Shown in pieces: positions 1 through 9,259 of a stretch of DNA of 64,000 nt. This DNA comes from Marmoricola sp. GTDB lineage: Bacteria > Actinomycetota > Actinomycetes > Propionibacteriales > Nocardioidaceae. The notes under the pieces were generated by a model. It worked only from the letters and a program-made list of their open reading frames with translations. It was not told where the DNA came from and ran no database searches. The stretch is from the NCBI GenBank assembly GCA_025964775.1, contig JAOPYE010000010.1, positions 62,001 through 126,000 of the forward strand. The letters run 5' to 3'. A program made the position numbers and the translations under genes. Within the stretch, counting starts at the first letter, position 1. Every line of letters begins with the position of its first letter.

Positions 1-1882
1 AGCACGGCGGCAGCCGGGTCGACCTGGGCCGAGGCGACCTGCCAGGCACGGCCCAGCCAGCGCTCGCCCTCGTCGAACTCGCCCATCCAGATCGCGGTGC
101 CGGCGATTGCGCCGAGCGCTGGCGCGATGATCGGTCGGTCGTCCAAGCCGTACCGCTCGGCCAGAGCTACCGCCTGATGGGCGCGCTCGCGGGCGGTCGT
201 CACCGAGATCAGCTTGGACGGGAAACCTTGGTGCGCGCGGCACGCTACTTCAAGGTAAGGCCTGTCGATCGTCCGGGCGAGCGCGGCTCCCTCAGACAGG
301 TGCCGTTCGGCGTCTACGAGTCGCCCCGACCAGGTCTCGACGATCCCGATATTGAGCAGTGCGACTCCGCGCAGCTCACTGCCCATCACGCTCGGTTCGC
401 TCGAGGGGTCGGCCATCGAGGTGTCCAGCAACCCCACCAGGTCGATGACTTCACTGAACTGACCGCTACGCCGGGCGAGTGCCAGCTGCAGCGAGGCGAC
501 GGCCACCGCCAGGCGTTGGCGGCGATCGGGTGGAGCGTTGTAGAGATGGGACTCGGCGAGCGCGAGCTGGGCAGTTGCCTCCTCCAATCGCCCTTGGTTC
601 AACTCGGCCGCGGCGTGTGCGAGAGCCAGGTCCGGATGGTCGACTGACGCGCCTTCGGGGAACGCCAGCAGGACCGCGTGAATTGTCCCTGCTTGCCCGT
701 CGAGCACCCACCTGAACGAGTGGTCGGCGACCAGCCGAGCGGCATCTGGCCAGTCGCCGGCCGCGACCAGGTGCCGCACGGCTTGGACGACGTCCCCATG
801 GTCGGCGAGCCATCCGGCGGCTCGGCGATGCAGGTCAGGCACCTCGGCGGCGAGTGTCCGGCGAAGTTCCAGGCGTAGGAACTCAGCCAGGAGCTGGTGG
901 CAACGGAACCAGGTGCGCTGAGCGTCGAGCGAGACGACGAACGCATTCGCTTCCTCAAGTGCCAGGAGCATCCGCTCGGAGTCCGAGCGGCCGGCCAGCA
1001 GATCCGCGAGCTCACCGTTCATCCGGTCGACGAGCGACGTCCGCAACAGCATGGTCTGTACCTCGCTCGGCTGGCGCTCGAGCATCTCGGCCATCAAATA
1101 CTCGCCGATCGCACGGTCGGTACCCGAGAACTCCGCCACGAAACGCTCCGGATCGGGATGGCCGTTCAGCGAGATCGCCGCCAGCCGCAAGCCGGCGGCC
1201 CATCCTTCGGTGCGTTGGTGCAGCGCTGCCACGCCGCGGTCGGAAAGATTGATCGCCGACCCCACAAGCAGCTCACGCGTCTCATGCTCGGTGAAGCGCA
1301 GATCGTCGGCTCGGATCTCGGCGACGTCGTCGGCAAGTCTGAGGTGGTGCAGCCTGATCGACGGGTCGCGGCGGGACGACAGCACCACGCGCGCGGAGCT
1401 CGGCAGCGTCGTCAGAAAGCTCTCGAGCTGCGCGAGCGCATCTGCTGACTTCAGCTCGTGCAGATCGTCGATGATCAGGACGACCGGTCCGACCAGCTCG
1501 GCGATCTCGGACCGGACGTCGTCGATCACCTGACCGACCTCGAGTCCGATCGGGGCGGGTGGCGGCGCAGCGTCGAACGGGCGCTCCGGGTTGCGGATCG
1601 CGTCCAGGACGGCGCACCAGAATCTCTGTTCGCTCTGCTGGTCGCGCTCGATGGTGACGAACGCGACCCGTGCAGGATTGGTCGAGCGTCCGGCCCAGGC
1701 ACGAAGCAGCGAGGTCTTGCCGCTCCCCGGGGGCGCTGAAATCACCGTCAGCCGTTTGCTGACCCCGTCATCTAGCAGGCGAAGGAGATCCTTCCGTTCG
1801 AGCAGGCCGCGAGCGCCTGAGACCCCGCGCCGGACCTGCTGCGGGACGTACGGCCCCCGCTCTCTGGTCGGCACTCTGGTCA
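1..1882 (-). CDS. MalT-like LuxR-family ATP-dependent transcriptional regulator (C-terminus beyond window)
   Basis: This reading frame starts at the ATG at 1880-1882 and runs open to the left edge, so about 627 N-terminal residues are visible and the expected C-terminal LuxR helix-turn-helix is missing only because the window ends. A Walker A motif (APPGSGKTS, about residue 47) is followed by a hydrophobic Walker B-like strand (VVLIIDDLHEL). The fold then continues into a winged-helix region and an alpha-helical TPR-like sensor, the order known for MalT/LAL regulators. Such proteins bind ATP and a small inducer and activate catabolic operons. It is divergent from the 2155 operon, so control of that operon is a reasonable inference. 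Confidence 0.85.
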
Positions 1883-2154
1883 TGAGGGAGCCACGACCGA
1901 TTTCTGCTGCTCGCTGCTCATCAGCACGTCTCCCATCTCGGAGTTGGCTGGCGCACACTGCTCCACGAGGCAAACCGATTGCGTGAGCAAGCATATGACG
2001 CAGAGCGCTCCTTGCAAACCGCGTCTCTGACCCGAATCACCGGGATCCGGCGATGACGTTCCGCCCAGGCGCTGGTGAAGATGAGGTTGCGAGCTGCCGA
2101 GCCGCGAGGACATCGACAGGCTCGCTCGAGGCTCACCGACGAGGAGGACAGACG

Positions 2155-2814
2155 ATGACGAATGACTTGGGTGTGTGGACCGCTGACGACTGTGCGCTGG
2201 TGTTGATCGACTACCAGAACGAGATGTTCGAGGTGATTCGTTCGGAGACGGACGCCGAACTGGTCGAGCTGCATGTGCGACTGCTGGCCAAGACCGCCAA
2301 GGCCTTCAATGTGCCGATCGTGCTGTCGACGGTCGGGGTGGGGTTCGGCTTCAACGGGCCGACGCTCGCATCGGTCCAGGCCGAACTCGACGGCATAGAC
2401 GCGATCGACCGCTCGTCGATGAACGCGTTCGAGGATGAGGCATTCCGGGCGGCAGTAGAGGCAACCGGGCGTAAGCGGTTGATCATCGCCGGGCTGCACA
2501 CGGAGATCTGCCTGACGTTCGCAACGGTCGAGGCGCTGAAGGCCGGCTACGAGGTGTTGTACGTGACCGACGCGGTCGGAGGTCGGTCCCAGGCGGCGCA
2601 TCGGACCGCTATCGACCGGCTGGCCCACGCTGGCGCAGTTCCGACCACGGCCCTCGCCGTCACCACAGAGCTGTTCCGGGAGTGGGCCGGCCCGCTGCGG
2701 GACCCGGCCCTCGGCGTCATCTACTGGTACTTCGGCGAAGTACCGAAGCACACCAACGAGGTCGGGGTGGCGGCAGCGGAGACGAAGGCGGCCGCAGCTT
2801 GGGCAGGAAACTGA
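2155..2814 (+). CDS. Isochorismatase-family cysteine hydrolase
   Basis: A 219-residue cytosolic hydrolase of the isochorismatase-like (YcaC/nicotinamidase-type) fold. The catalytic triad is visible: Asp19 in VLIDYQ, Lys107 in TGRKRLII, and nucleophile Cys119 in HTEICLTF. The ATG at 2155 is chosen over an upstream in-frame start because GAGGAGG lies at 2141-2147. Family members hydrolyse amides, N-carbamoyl compounds or isochorismate; the substrate cannot be read from sequence. It is the first gene of a tight operon, with the downstream SDR starting two bases after its stop, and it is divergent from the MalT-like regulator. Confidence 0.85.
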   Translation: MTNDLGVWTADDCALVLIDYQNEMFEVIRSETDAELVELHVRLLAKTAKAFNVPIVLSTVGVGFGFNGPTLASVQAELDGIDAIDRSSMNAFEDEAFRAAVEATGRKRLIIAGLHTEICLTFATVEALKAGYEVLYVTDAVGGRSQAAHRTAIDRLAHAGAVPTTALAVTTELFREWAGPLRDPALGVIYWYFGEVPKHTNEVGVAAAETKAAAAWAGN

Positions 2815-2815
2815 G

Positions 2816-3577
2816 TTGTCCGGCCGATTGGCGGGGAAGGTCTGCATCGTCACGGGCACCGGCGGGAGCATGGGCCGCGCGGCCGCTTTGGCGTTCGCAG
2901 CGGAGGGCGCGAAGGTCGTCGGCTGCGACGTGCTCGTGGAGCCGGCTGCCGAGACGGTCGCGTTGGTCCATGGCATCGGAGGCGAGATGGTGTCCCGGCA
3001 CCCGTGTCGTCTCAACGATCCCTCAGAATGCGCGAACCTCGTCGAGCTTTCGCTGAGCGAGTTCGGACAGATCGATGTGCTGTTCAACCTCGCTGCCAAG
3101 ACGCACTTCAGCTGGCTCGAGGATGTCACCGACGACGACTGGGACGCAGCACGCCGGGACGAGGTCGACCTGGTGCTCTACCTCACCCGAGCCGCCTGGC
3201 CGCACCTGAAGGCCACTCACGGAGTTGTCGTGAACATGGCCTCGCTCAACGGATCCCTCAGCTTCAAGCTCCTCCCGTCGCTGGCTCATACCACCAACAA
3301 GGCCGCGATCATCGGGATGACGCGCCAGCTCGCGATGGAGGGCGGTGAGCACGGGATCCGGGTCAACTCGATCTCACCGGGTCTGATCGAGAGCAATGCG
3401 ACCAAGGGCGAGCTCGAGGACGACGGCTTCGGACGTGAGATGCGAGACCGGACCCTTCTTGGCAGGCTCGGCCAACCGGAGGAAGTAGCGAAGACAGCTC
3501 TTTTCCTGGCTTCGGACGAGAGCTCGTACGTCACCGGGATCGACCTCGTGGTCGATGGCGGAATGAAGGTCTGGTAG
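2816..3577 (+). CDS. Short-chain dehydrogenase/reductase with altered active site
   Basis: A 253-residue classical-length SDR. The Rossmann glycine motif TGTGGSMG (residues 13-20), the NAG-like motif NLAAK and the SDR serine (Ser143 in NMASLNG) are present. The position expected for the catalytic tyrosine of YxxxK carries His158 (H-TT-N-K, Lys162), so the normal proton donor appears to be absent. The C-terminus (YVTGIDLVVDGG) is typical and intact. The start is a TTG directly after the hydrolase stop, which suggests translational coupling. It may be a divergent enzyme or a binding protein. Its place between a cysteine hydrolase and a transporter fits a small catabolic operon. Confidence 0.85.
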   Translation: MSGRLAGKVCIVTGTGGSMGRAAALAFAAEGAKVVGCDVLVEPAAETVALVHGIGGEMVSRHPCRLNDPSECANLVELSLSEFGQIDVLFNLAAKTHFSWLEDVTDDDWDAARRDEVDLVLYLTRAAWPHLKATHGVVVNMASLNGSLSFKLLPSLAHTTNKAAIIGMTRQLAMEGGEHGIRVNSISPGLIESNATKGELEDDGFGREMRDRTLLGRLGQPEEVAKTALFLASDESSYVTGIDLVVDGGMKVW

Positions 3578-4803
3578 TGACCGGAGCCGATCCGCAACGC
3601 GTCCGTCGCTCCGGTTTCTGGGCCGTCGCGTTCGCGTTCCTTGTCGTGATGGCGTTTGCGACGCTGCCCAGCCCGCTGTACGGCCTCTACCGAATCCGCG
3701 ACGACCTGTCCGCGCTGACGATCACGTTCGTCTATGCGATCTGGGCAGGCGGCACGATCGCCACGTTGTTGGCGAACCGCTTTGTTGCCGCCCGGTTCGG
3801 ACGCCGCGCCGTGATGGTGGCGGCGGTGCTGACGATGATGGTGGCCGCCGTACTGCTCGCGACATGGAAGGACCTGCCGGGGCTGCTCATCGGCCGCCTG
3901 CTCACCGGAGTGTCCGTCGGGCTCGCTGCGGGTACGGCGATCGTCTACCTCATCGAGCTGCGGTTGCGTGCCGACCCGACGGCATCGGTGATCAGAGCTC
4001 GAACCATCGGTACGTCGGTGAACGTGGGCGCGCTCGGGATCGGTCCGTTGATCGCCGGCAGCCTCGCCGAATGGGCGAAGTGGCCGCTGACCCTGCCCTA
4101 CCTCGTCGTCGTGGCATTGGGAGCGGTAGCCCTGGTCGGACTGGCCGCCGCGCCCGAAACCGCCGCGCCCCGGCAGGGAGGAAGATCCGGTTCTCGGCCG
4201 ACAGGCTCGCGGCCTACCGGTCGACTTCCGGTGCCGGCCGCTGCCGCGACGCTCGCCGCGTTCGCCGCCAACGGCTTGTTCGCGGGACTCTCCGGGCTGT
4301 TCCTGGCCACCACGCTGCACCATCCGTCGCATGCGCTTGCCGGGACAACGCTGTTCTTGGTGTTCTCTGCCGGAGTCGCTTCCCAGCTGGCTACGAGCAG
4401 GCTGCCCGCGTCACAGGTGCTCGGACTCGGCACGATCTCGATGCTCGTCGGCCTGGTGCTGCTCGTCGTCGCCGTACGTCTCTCATCGCCCAACCTGGCG
4501 TTGTTCCTCGTCGGCGGTGCGCTGATCGGCGCAGGTGCCGGGGCCGTCCTCAAGGGAACGACCGGGATCGTGCTGGAGGCCAGCGCGCCGGAGGAACGGG
4601 TGGCGATGACCTCAGCGCTGCTGGTCGCGCTCTTCGTCGGGCTCTCGGTCCCGGTGATCGGCGCCGGAATCGCATTGGACGAGGGTGCGAGTGCGCCCGA
4701 CACCGTCTTCGGGTTCGCCATAGTTGTCGCGCTCGGCGTTTCGGTGTCCGGGTGGGCACTGCTGACGAGTCGTGAAGGTGATGCCGCGACCGCGGTGAGC
4801 TAG
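3577..4803 (+). CDS. MFS transporter (about 12 TM)
   Basis: A 408-residue polytopic membrane protein with two blocks of roughly six hydrophobic helices separated by a Gly/Arg/Pro-rich loop around residue 200. The loop 2-3 region reads NRFVAARFGRRAV, a variant of the MFS signature, and helix 4 carries GRLLTGVSVGLAAGT. The GTG start overlaps the last base of the SDR stop codon, making this the third gene of the hydrolase-SDR operon and a likely importer or exporter for its substrate. Its stop codon overlaps that of the convergent aldo/keto reductase in the shared bases CTAG. Confidence 0.88.
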   Translation: MTGADPQRVRRSGFWAVAFAFLVVMAFATLPSPLYGLYRIRDDLSALTITFVYAIWAGGTIATLLANRFVAARFGRRAVMVAAVLTMMVAAVLLATWKDLPGLLIGRLLTGVSVGLAAGTAIVYLIELRLRADPTASVIRARTIGTSVNVGALGIGPLIAGSLAEWAKWPLTLPYLVVVALGAVALVGLAAAPETAAPRQGGRSGSRPTGSRPTGRLPVPAAAATLAAFAANGLFAGLSGLFLATTLHHPSHALAGTTLFLVFSAGVASQLATSRLPASQVLGLGTISMLVGLVLLVVAVRLSSPNLALFLVGGALIGAGAGAVLKGTTGIVLEASAPEERVAMTSALLVALFVGLSVPVIGAGIALDEGASAPDTVFGFAIVVALGVSVSGWALLTSREGDAATAVS

Positions 4804-5693
4804 CGTGCTCCAGCGTTGGGGAATTGCGCGAGCTCGGCGCGTGCCGCGTCGTCGAGCCGTACTCCGCCCGCGTGGATGTTCTCGGCCAGGTGCGCTCGGG
4901 TCCGGGTCCCGGGAATGAGCAGGATGTTCGGCGCCAGGTCCAACAGCCAGGCGAGTGCGATCTGAGCCGGCGACGCGTTCAGCCGGGTCGCGAGTGAGAC
5001 CACCGTGGGGTCGGTCAGGATCGTGTTCTGTGTCGCGCGTGGCCAGCCCAGCGGGCAGAACGGCACGAACGCGGTGCCGCGCGACGTGCACTCCTCAAGA
5101 ATGCCGAGTGAGCGCTGGTCGGCGAGGTTGAACAGGTTCTGGACGCAGACGATCTCGGTCTGGGCGACGCCTCTCAGCAGGTGTTCCAGCGAGATGTTGC
5201 TCAGGCCGATGCCGTCGATCAGCCCTTCGTCGCGGGCGGCGACGAGCGCGGCGAGCTGGGCATCGAACCGCGGCCCGGGCGCCGATCCGTCCATCAGCCG
5301 AAGGTTCACCGCGGCCAACCGTTCGATGCCGAGGGTTTCCAGGTTCTCCTCGATGCCGGCGCGCAGTTGATCCGGTTCGTCGTACGGCAACACGGCTCCG
5401 CGCTCATCACGACGCGCGGCCACCTTGCTCACGATCGCCAGGTCGCCCGGATAGGGAGAAAGCGCCTCCCGGATCAGCGCGTTGACGACACCGGGCCCGT
5501 AGTACTGCGCCGTATCAAGGTGGTTGATCCCGCTGTCGACCGCGGCACGCAGCACCAGCAGCGCCTCGTCACGATCACGTGGCGGTCCGAAGACGTTGTC
5601 GCCGGCCAGCTGCATCGCTCCGTAACCGAGCCGCTTGACCTGCCAGCGGCCGAGCGCGAACGATCCTGCGGCCTCCAGATCCGGATCGGTCAC
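4800..5693 (-). CDS. Aldo/keto reductase
   Basis: A 297-residue NADPH-dependent (beta/alpha)8-barrel oxidoreductase. The catalytic Asp and Tyr are in HLDTAQYYG and the Lys in AIVSKVAA. The strand that usually carries the catalytic His reads AAVNLRLMD, with Arg at that place. The NADP-binding C-terminal motif IPGTRTRAHLAEN is intact. The GTG start at 5691-5693 overlaps the stop of the upstream MarR gene by four bases, so regulator and enzyme are probably co-translated. A longer upstream reading frame exists but would run through the MarR gene in another frame. Confidence 0.88.
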   Translation of the reverse strand: MTDPDLEAAGSFALGRWQVKRLGYGAMQLAGDNVFGPPRDRDEALLVLRAAVDSGINHLDTAQYYGPGVVNALIREALSPYPGDLAIVSKVAARRDERGAVLPYDEPDQLRAGIEENLETLGIERLAAVNLRLMDGSAPGPRFDAQLAALVAARDEGLIDGIGLSNISLEHLLRGVAQTEIVCVQNLFNLADQRSLGILEECTSRGTAFVPFCPLGWPRATQNTILTDPTVVSLATRLNASPAQIALAWLLDLAPNILLIPGTRTRAHLAENIHAGGVRLDDAARAELAQFPNAGAR

Positions 5694-6166
5694 TTCGGCC
5701 GCCTCGTCGCTGTACGGTCCACGTTGGCGGCTAGAGCGTCCAGTACTCGCGCCGTCCGTACCTTGTCGGCCTCGTTGATCTGGTCCATGACCAAGCGACG
5801 GACGCTGGCGAGATGCTCCGGGTACGCCGATCGCAGTGCCGCGAGGCCATGCCGGGTCAGGCGAGCAATGTGTCCTCTGCCGTCGGTCTCGCTCCGTCGT
5901 TTGACGATCAGCCCGCGGGCCTGGAGATCGCCGAGCAAGCGGGACATTCGACTCACGGACAACGCTGACGCTGCCGCGAGCTCCGTGATGCCCATTTCTT
6001 GGGACGGGGCTTCGGAGAGATGCATCAACGTCGTGTAGTCGTTCGCTGTGATTCCTCGGGTCTGGACCAGGTCGTCGCCCAGCGCACGCGGCAAGGTGAT
6101 CACCAGCCGCATCAGTGACCGCCACAGAAGCTCTTCCGTGTCGGAAAGCGGGTCCGCCTTGACCAT
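5690..6166 (-). CDS. MarR-family transcriptional regulator
   Basis: A winged-helix DNA-binding protein of about 158 residues. The recognition region reads GITELAAASALSVSRMSRLLGDLQARG, followed by a wing with RSETDGRGHIARLT, both typical of MarR. The ATG at 6164-6166 is preferred; an in-frame upstream start at 6202 would add 12 residues. It precedes and overlaps the aldo/keto reductase gene, which it probably controls. A short inverted repeat (TTGC-N4-GCAA) just upstream of the start could be part of an operator, but it is weak. Confidence 0.87.
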   Translation of the reverse strand: MVKADPLSDTEELLWRSLMRLVITLPRALGDDLVQTRGITANDYTTLMHLSEAPSQEMGITELAAASALSVSRMSRLLGDLQARGLIVKRRSETDGRGHIARLTRHGLAALRSAYPEHLASVRRLVMDQINEADKVRTARVLDALAANVDRTATRRPK

Positions 6167-6342
6167 GACGACAACTCTACTTGCGTCAGCAACTATGACC
6201 ACGCCGGGCGTCGCGGGATCGAATCAGCCGGCGGACCCAGCAGTTTTCGGCAGGGATGTTGCGTCTAGTAGCCGCGGCCGTGATCTCTCGCACCGGACGC
6301 AAGCACGAAGCTCGACCTTCTGGATCGTGGTACCACTGCATC

Positions 6343-7008
6343 ATGTGCTTCTCCCCGCAGGCCGACCTCGTCAGCGGAGTCGTGATCGGGGCCATCGGAA
6401 TCGACTGTCTTCGTCATGTGCGCCACCGCCGCTCAGACCATCTGGCATTTGCAGCGCTACCGCTCCTTTTCGGTGTGCATCAGCTGACCGAGGCGCTGGT
6501 GTGGTGGGGACTGCGCGGCGATCTCCCGGCTGGGTGGACTCAGCCTGCGACGTGGGCCTACCTGTTGTTCGCCTTCGTGGTCCTACCTGTCTACGTTCCT
6601 GCGGCGATCCGGGCCCTGGAGCCCCGTGGTGTGCGACGAAACGTGATGGCGGCGTTCGTGGGGATCGGTGCGGCGGTATCGCTGGTGCTCCTGGTCGCCA
6701 TGATCCGCGGTCCGGTCACGGCACGCCTGGCTGACCATCACATTGCGTACTCCACCAACGAGAGTGCCGGGGTTCTGATCACTGTCGCCTATGTCGGCGC
6801 GACCTGCGGGTCCGCGCTGTTCGCGGGCTACCGCCACATCGCGGCCTTCGGCGTGCTCAACCTGGTCGCGGTCGGTGTCATCGCCTATCTCACTGTGGAC
6901 GGTTTCGCGTCCGTCTGGTGTGGCTGGGCAGCGATCACCAGCATCGCCATCGCGTGGCACCTGCGACGCACCAGCGAAACTCGCTCTGTTGCAGAAGCCC
7001 TGACCTGA
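6343..7008 (+). CDS. DUF6629-like integral membrane protein
   Basis: A 221-residue membrane protein with about seven hydrophobic segments. The ATG at 6343 is chosen because the start MCFSPQAD matches the conserved N-terminus of the actinobacterial DUF6629 family (MCFS-x-x-A/D); upstream in-frame codons encode an unlike, hydrophilic leader. No catalytic or transport motif is visible and no function is known to me. It stands alone between the MarR gene and the L,D-transpeptidase. Confidence 0.75.
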   Translation: MCFSPQADLVSGVVIGAIGIDCLRHVRHRRSDHLAFAALPLLFGVHQLTEALVWWGLRGDLPAGWTQPATWAYLLFAFVVLPVYVPAAIRALEPRGVRRNVMAAFVGIGAAVSLVLLVAMIRGPVTARLADHHIAYSTNESAGVLITVAYVGATCGSALFAGYRHIAAFGVLNLVAVGVIAYLTVDGFASVWCGWAAITSIAIAWHLRRTSETRSVAEALT

Positions 7009-7083
7009 AGTAGGCAACCACCTGATCGATGTATCCCTTTGCGCGGGTCAGCAGTGGCTGTGCACGCAAGGCCGAACGCAGTA

Positions 7084-8070
7084 TCAAGCCTTGGTCTGGA
7101 ACGGTCCCAAGGCGCTCCCGGCGAGCCACCGCTGCCAGGTCACGTTGTAGTCGGCGTAGCCGTTGTCGCCATCCGCATTTCCGCGCGGCGACCCGCTCAC
7201 GACCACCGGGTCGCCCGGCTTGGACAGGTTGTAGAACCACTTGGCATTCGCGTACGAGAGGTGCACGCACCCGTGAGACCCGTAGCTGTGTCCGGGTTGA
7301 GGGTCTCCGGAGGAGTAGTGCACGAACGTCCCGGACCACGTGAGCCGCACATCCCAGGGCAGACTGATGTTGTAGTAGTTCGGGCTGTGCGGGTCGCACG
7401 AGATCTCGACGGTGCACGAGTTCATCAGGACGGTCGGCAGCTTCTGGACGACCGCCATGGTGCCGTCCCACGACGCCCACTGCGGGCTGCCCGCATCGCT
7501 GGGCATCCGGCGCAGCACCCTTCCGTCACGTGTGACTACGGTGACGTGCTGGCGCACATAGACGTGTGTCTCGACGTCGGCGCCGACGGTGAAGCTGGTG
7601 CCGTACGCCTTGGTTCCGTAGCGGCCGTAGCCGTCTCCGATGTGGTCGAAGTGGGCGACCATCGAGACCTGGGTTCCGGTCTTCCAGAACGTGGTCGGGC
7701 GGAAGTCGACCCGACGCGAGCTGAACCAGTGCCACGCTCCCGTGACCGGCACCGACGTCGTCACCGTCATCTGGTGCTCGATCTGCTTACGCGCCGACGC
7801 TGCGACCGGTTGGCTGAAGACGATCGAGATCGGCATCGCTACGCCCACCGTCGTCCCGTCCAGTGGCGCGACGCTCTCCACGTGCATGGCCGGACCAGTC
7901 GGGTAGTGCTTCGGTCTGGGCTTGGGACTGGCGGCCGATGTGGGCGTCGGACGCGCCGACGAGGGCGGCGCCGCGCTCGGAGTTCTCGTGGCGCCGCATC
8001 CGGCAACGCACAGCACCACACCGGCCGCCACCGCGACCCAAGCCAGTCGATCCCACCAGCGATTGACCAC
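7084..8070 (-). CDS. L,D-transpeptidase lipoprotein (YkuD, Ig-like domain)
   Basis: A 328-residue envelope enzyme forming 3-3 peptidoglycan cross-links. The GTG at 8068-8070 is supported by GGAGGAG a few bases upstream. A signal helix ends in the lipobox VAGC, followed by a Ser/Pro/Thr-rich linker. An Ig-like domain (from about HVESVAPLDG) comes next, then a YkuD catalytic domain with SHGCVHLSYANAKWF; His and Cys of the catalytic motif are present. This domain order matches mycobacterial Ldt proteins such as LdtMt2. It is probably anchored outside the cell membrane. Confidence 0.93.
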   Translation of the reverse strand: MVNRWWDRLAWVAVAAGVVLCVAGCGATRTPSAAPPSSARPTPTSAASPKPRPKHYPTGPAMHVESVAPLDGTTVGVAMPISIVFSQPVAASARKQIEHQMTVTTSVPVTGAWHWFSSRRVDFRPTTFWKTGTQVSMVAHFDHIGDGYGRYGTKAYGTSFTVGADVETHVYVRQHVTVVTRDGRVLRRMPSDAGSPQWASWDGTMAVVQKLPTVLMNSCTVEISCDPHSPNYYNISLPWDVRLTWSGTFVHYSSGDPQPGHSYGSHGCVHLSYANAKWFYNLSKPGDPVVVSGSPRGNADGDNGYADYNVTWQRWLAGSALGPFQTKA

Positions 8071-8392
8071 CCGTACTCCTCCGCCGTCCGACCTTGAGTG
8101 TCGCAAGGACCGCCAAGAAGACGCCAACCGCACCTGGTGTGGGCTCCCAGCGGGCAACCCCGAGCCGCCGTTGAGTCTGAGACGGGCAGCCACCCGGATC
8201 CCGACTCACTGCGCCGTCGCAACCGTGACATACCCCGGAAAGGTCCGGCGAAACAGTTCGTTCTGGATACTAGACGCACCGACGAGTCCGGCCCGCTTGC
8301 ACGGTCCCGGACCCAGGGGTTAGAACTGCCTTGTCACGGGTCCAGCAACCGGCCCTCGGCTGACGAGTCACCGAGTACCTAGGACGTATCGC
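8071..8392 (+). other. Intergenic region, no gene seen
   Basis: This is a 322-base divergent spacer between the L,D-transpeptidase and the STAS-domain gene. It must hold both promoters. I see no convincing -35/-10 pair, strong hairpin or small coding frame with a good ribosome binding site. Confidence 0.5.
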
Positions 8393-8785
8393 ATGCCGAC
8401 GTTCGCCCAACCTCATGTCACGCAGAGCACCATCGGGGACGTCACGATCGTAGGCCCTGTCGGCGAGTTCGACATCGGCACGATCGACCTCCTGCGCGCC
8501 ACCCTCGCCGCCGCGATATCCCCGCACCGGACCAAGCTCGTCATCGATCTGGCAGGGACCAGGTTCCTGGATTCGATGGCGCTCGGAACGATCATCGGAG
8601 CCGGTCGAAGAGCATCCGGGTGGGGCGGGTGGCTACGGCTGGTGGCGCCACCGTCCAACATCCGCAAGGTCCTTCGCCTGACCGAGATCGACACCGTCTT
8701 CGGTCTCTACGACAACGTGGAACAAGCCCTTGGTCACAATCTCGAGTCCGCGACCAGGCCAACAGGACTACCCACGCCAGCCTGA
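8393..8785 (+). CDS. STAS-domain anti-sigma factor antagonist
   Basis: A 130-residue single-domain protein of the SpoIIAA/RsbV type. The conserved phosphorylatable serine is Ser61 in RFLDSMALGTII, preceded by the usual KLVIDLAG strand. Such proteins release a sigma factor by binding a kinase anti-sigma partner when dephosphorylated. No kinase or sigma gene is adjacent, so its partner must be elsewhere. The ATG at 8393 follows a weak Shine-Dalgarno. It sits near a GAF-ANTAR protein and a small HTH protein, which suggests a stress-signalling neighbourhood. Confidence 0.88.
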   Translation: MPTFAQPHVTQSTIGDVTIVGPVGEFDIGTIDLLRATLAAAISPHRTKLVIDLAGTRFLDSMALGTIIGAGRRASGWGGWLRLVAPPSNIRKVLRLTEIDTVFGLYDNVEQALGHNLESATRPTGLPTPA

Positions 8786-8996
8786 GCAGCGCAGCCGCTT
8801 CGAGCGCGCGTGGCCGTTGATTCCCGGTCCGTCGAATGAACCAGGTCGGTCATGGGTACAGGCGATGTGGAGGACCGTTGACCGAACCTGGCGAGGAGGC
8901 CGCCGTGACCTGCGATCCCGAGGCATCGCCTTGAGAGAACGTCGGATGTCCCGGCGCCGGGCGAATCAGTCCCCGATCAGTGGGCACAGGGAGGTC

Positions 8997-9239
8997 ATGG
9001 ACCGACGGACCACGATCGACGACCGTCTCAGGACGCGGCTGCGCAAAGCCGGTCGCAGGTTTCACGCGGCCGAGACCGAGCGCAGGGCCGCGATCCTGGA
9101 TCTCAAGCGAGCGGTGCTCGCCGCGGACGGCAGGTGCACCGTCTCGGATGCGGCGGAGCTGACGGGGATCTCGAGCCTGTTGCTCGAGGTGATAGCCCCG
9201 GACCTACTGACCGAAGAGTGGGAGAACCCACCATCGTGA
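8997..9239 (+). CDS. Small HTH-like hypothetical protein
   Basis: An 80-residue basic protein. The ATG at 8997 is preferred because GGGAGG precedes it closely; a longer in-frame extension upstream has an Arg-rich composition and overlaps the STAS gene. The N-terminal half is a charged helix (RKAGRRFHAAETERRAAIL). The C-terminal half (CTVSDAAELTGISSLLLEVI) resembles a helix-turn-helix of the type seen in small DNA-binding proteins. I do not recognise a family. It ends 20 bases before the 3' end of the convergent GAF-ANTAR gene. Confidence 0.6.
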   Translation: MDRRTTIDDRLRTRLRKAGRRFHAAETERRAAILDLKRAVLAADGRCTVSDAAELTGISSLLLEVIAPDLLTEEWENPPS

Positions 9240-9259
9240 CGAGGCGCATGCGCCGCAGG

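Noticed and set aside
6177..6192. TTGC-N4-GCAA repeat as a MarR operator
   Set aside because: Four-base arms are too short to separate from chance.
8300..8370. Possible SigB-type promoter before the STAS gene
   Set aside because: A GTT...GGGT pattern is present, but spacing and the -10 region match poorly.
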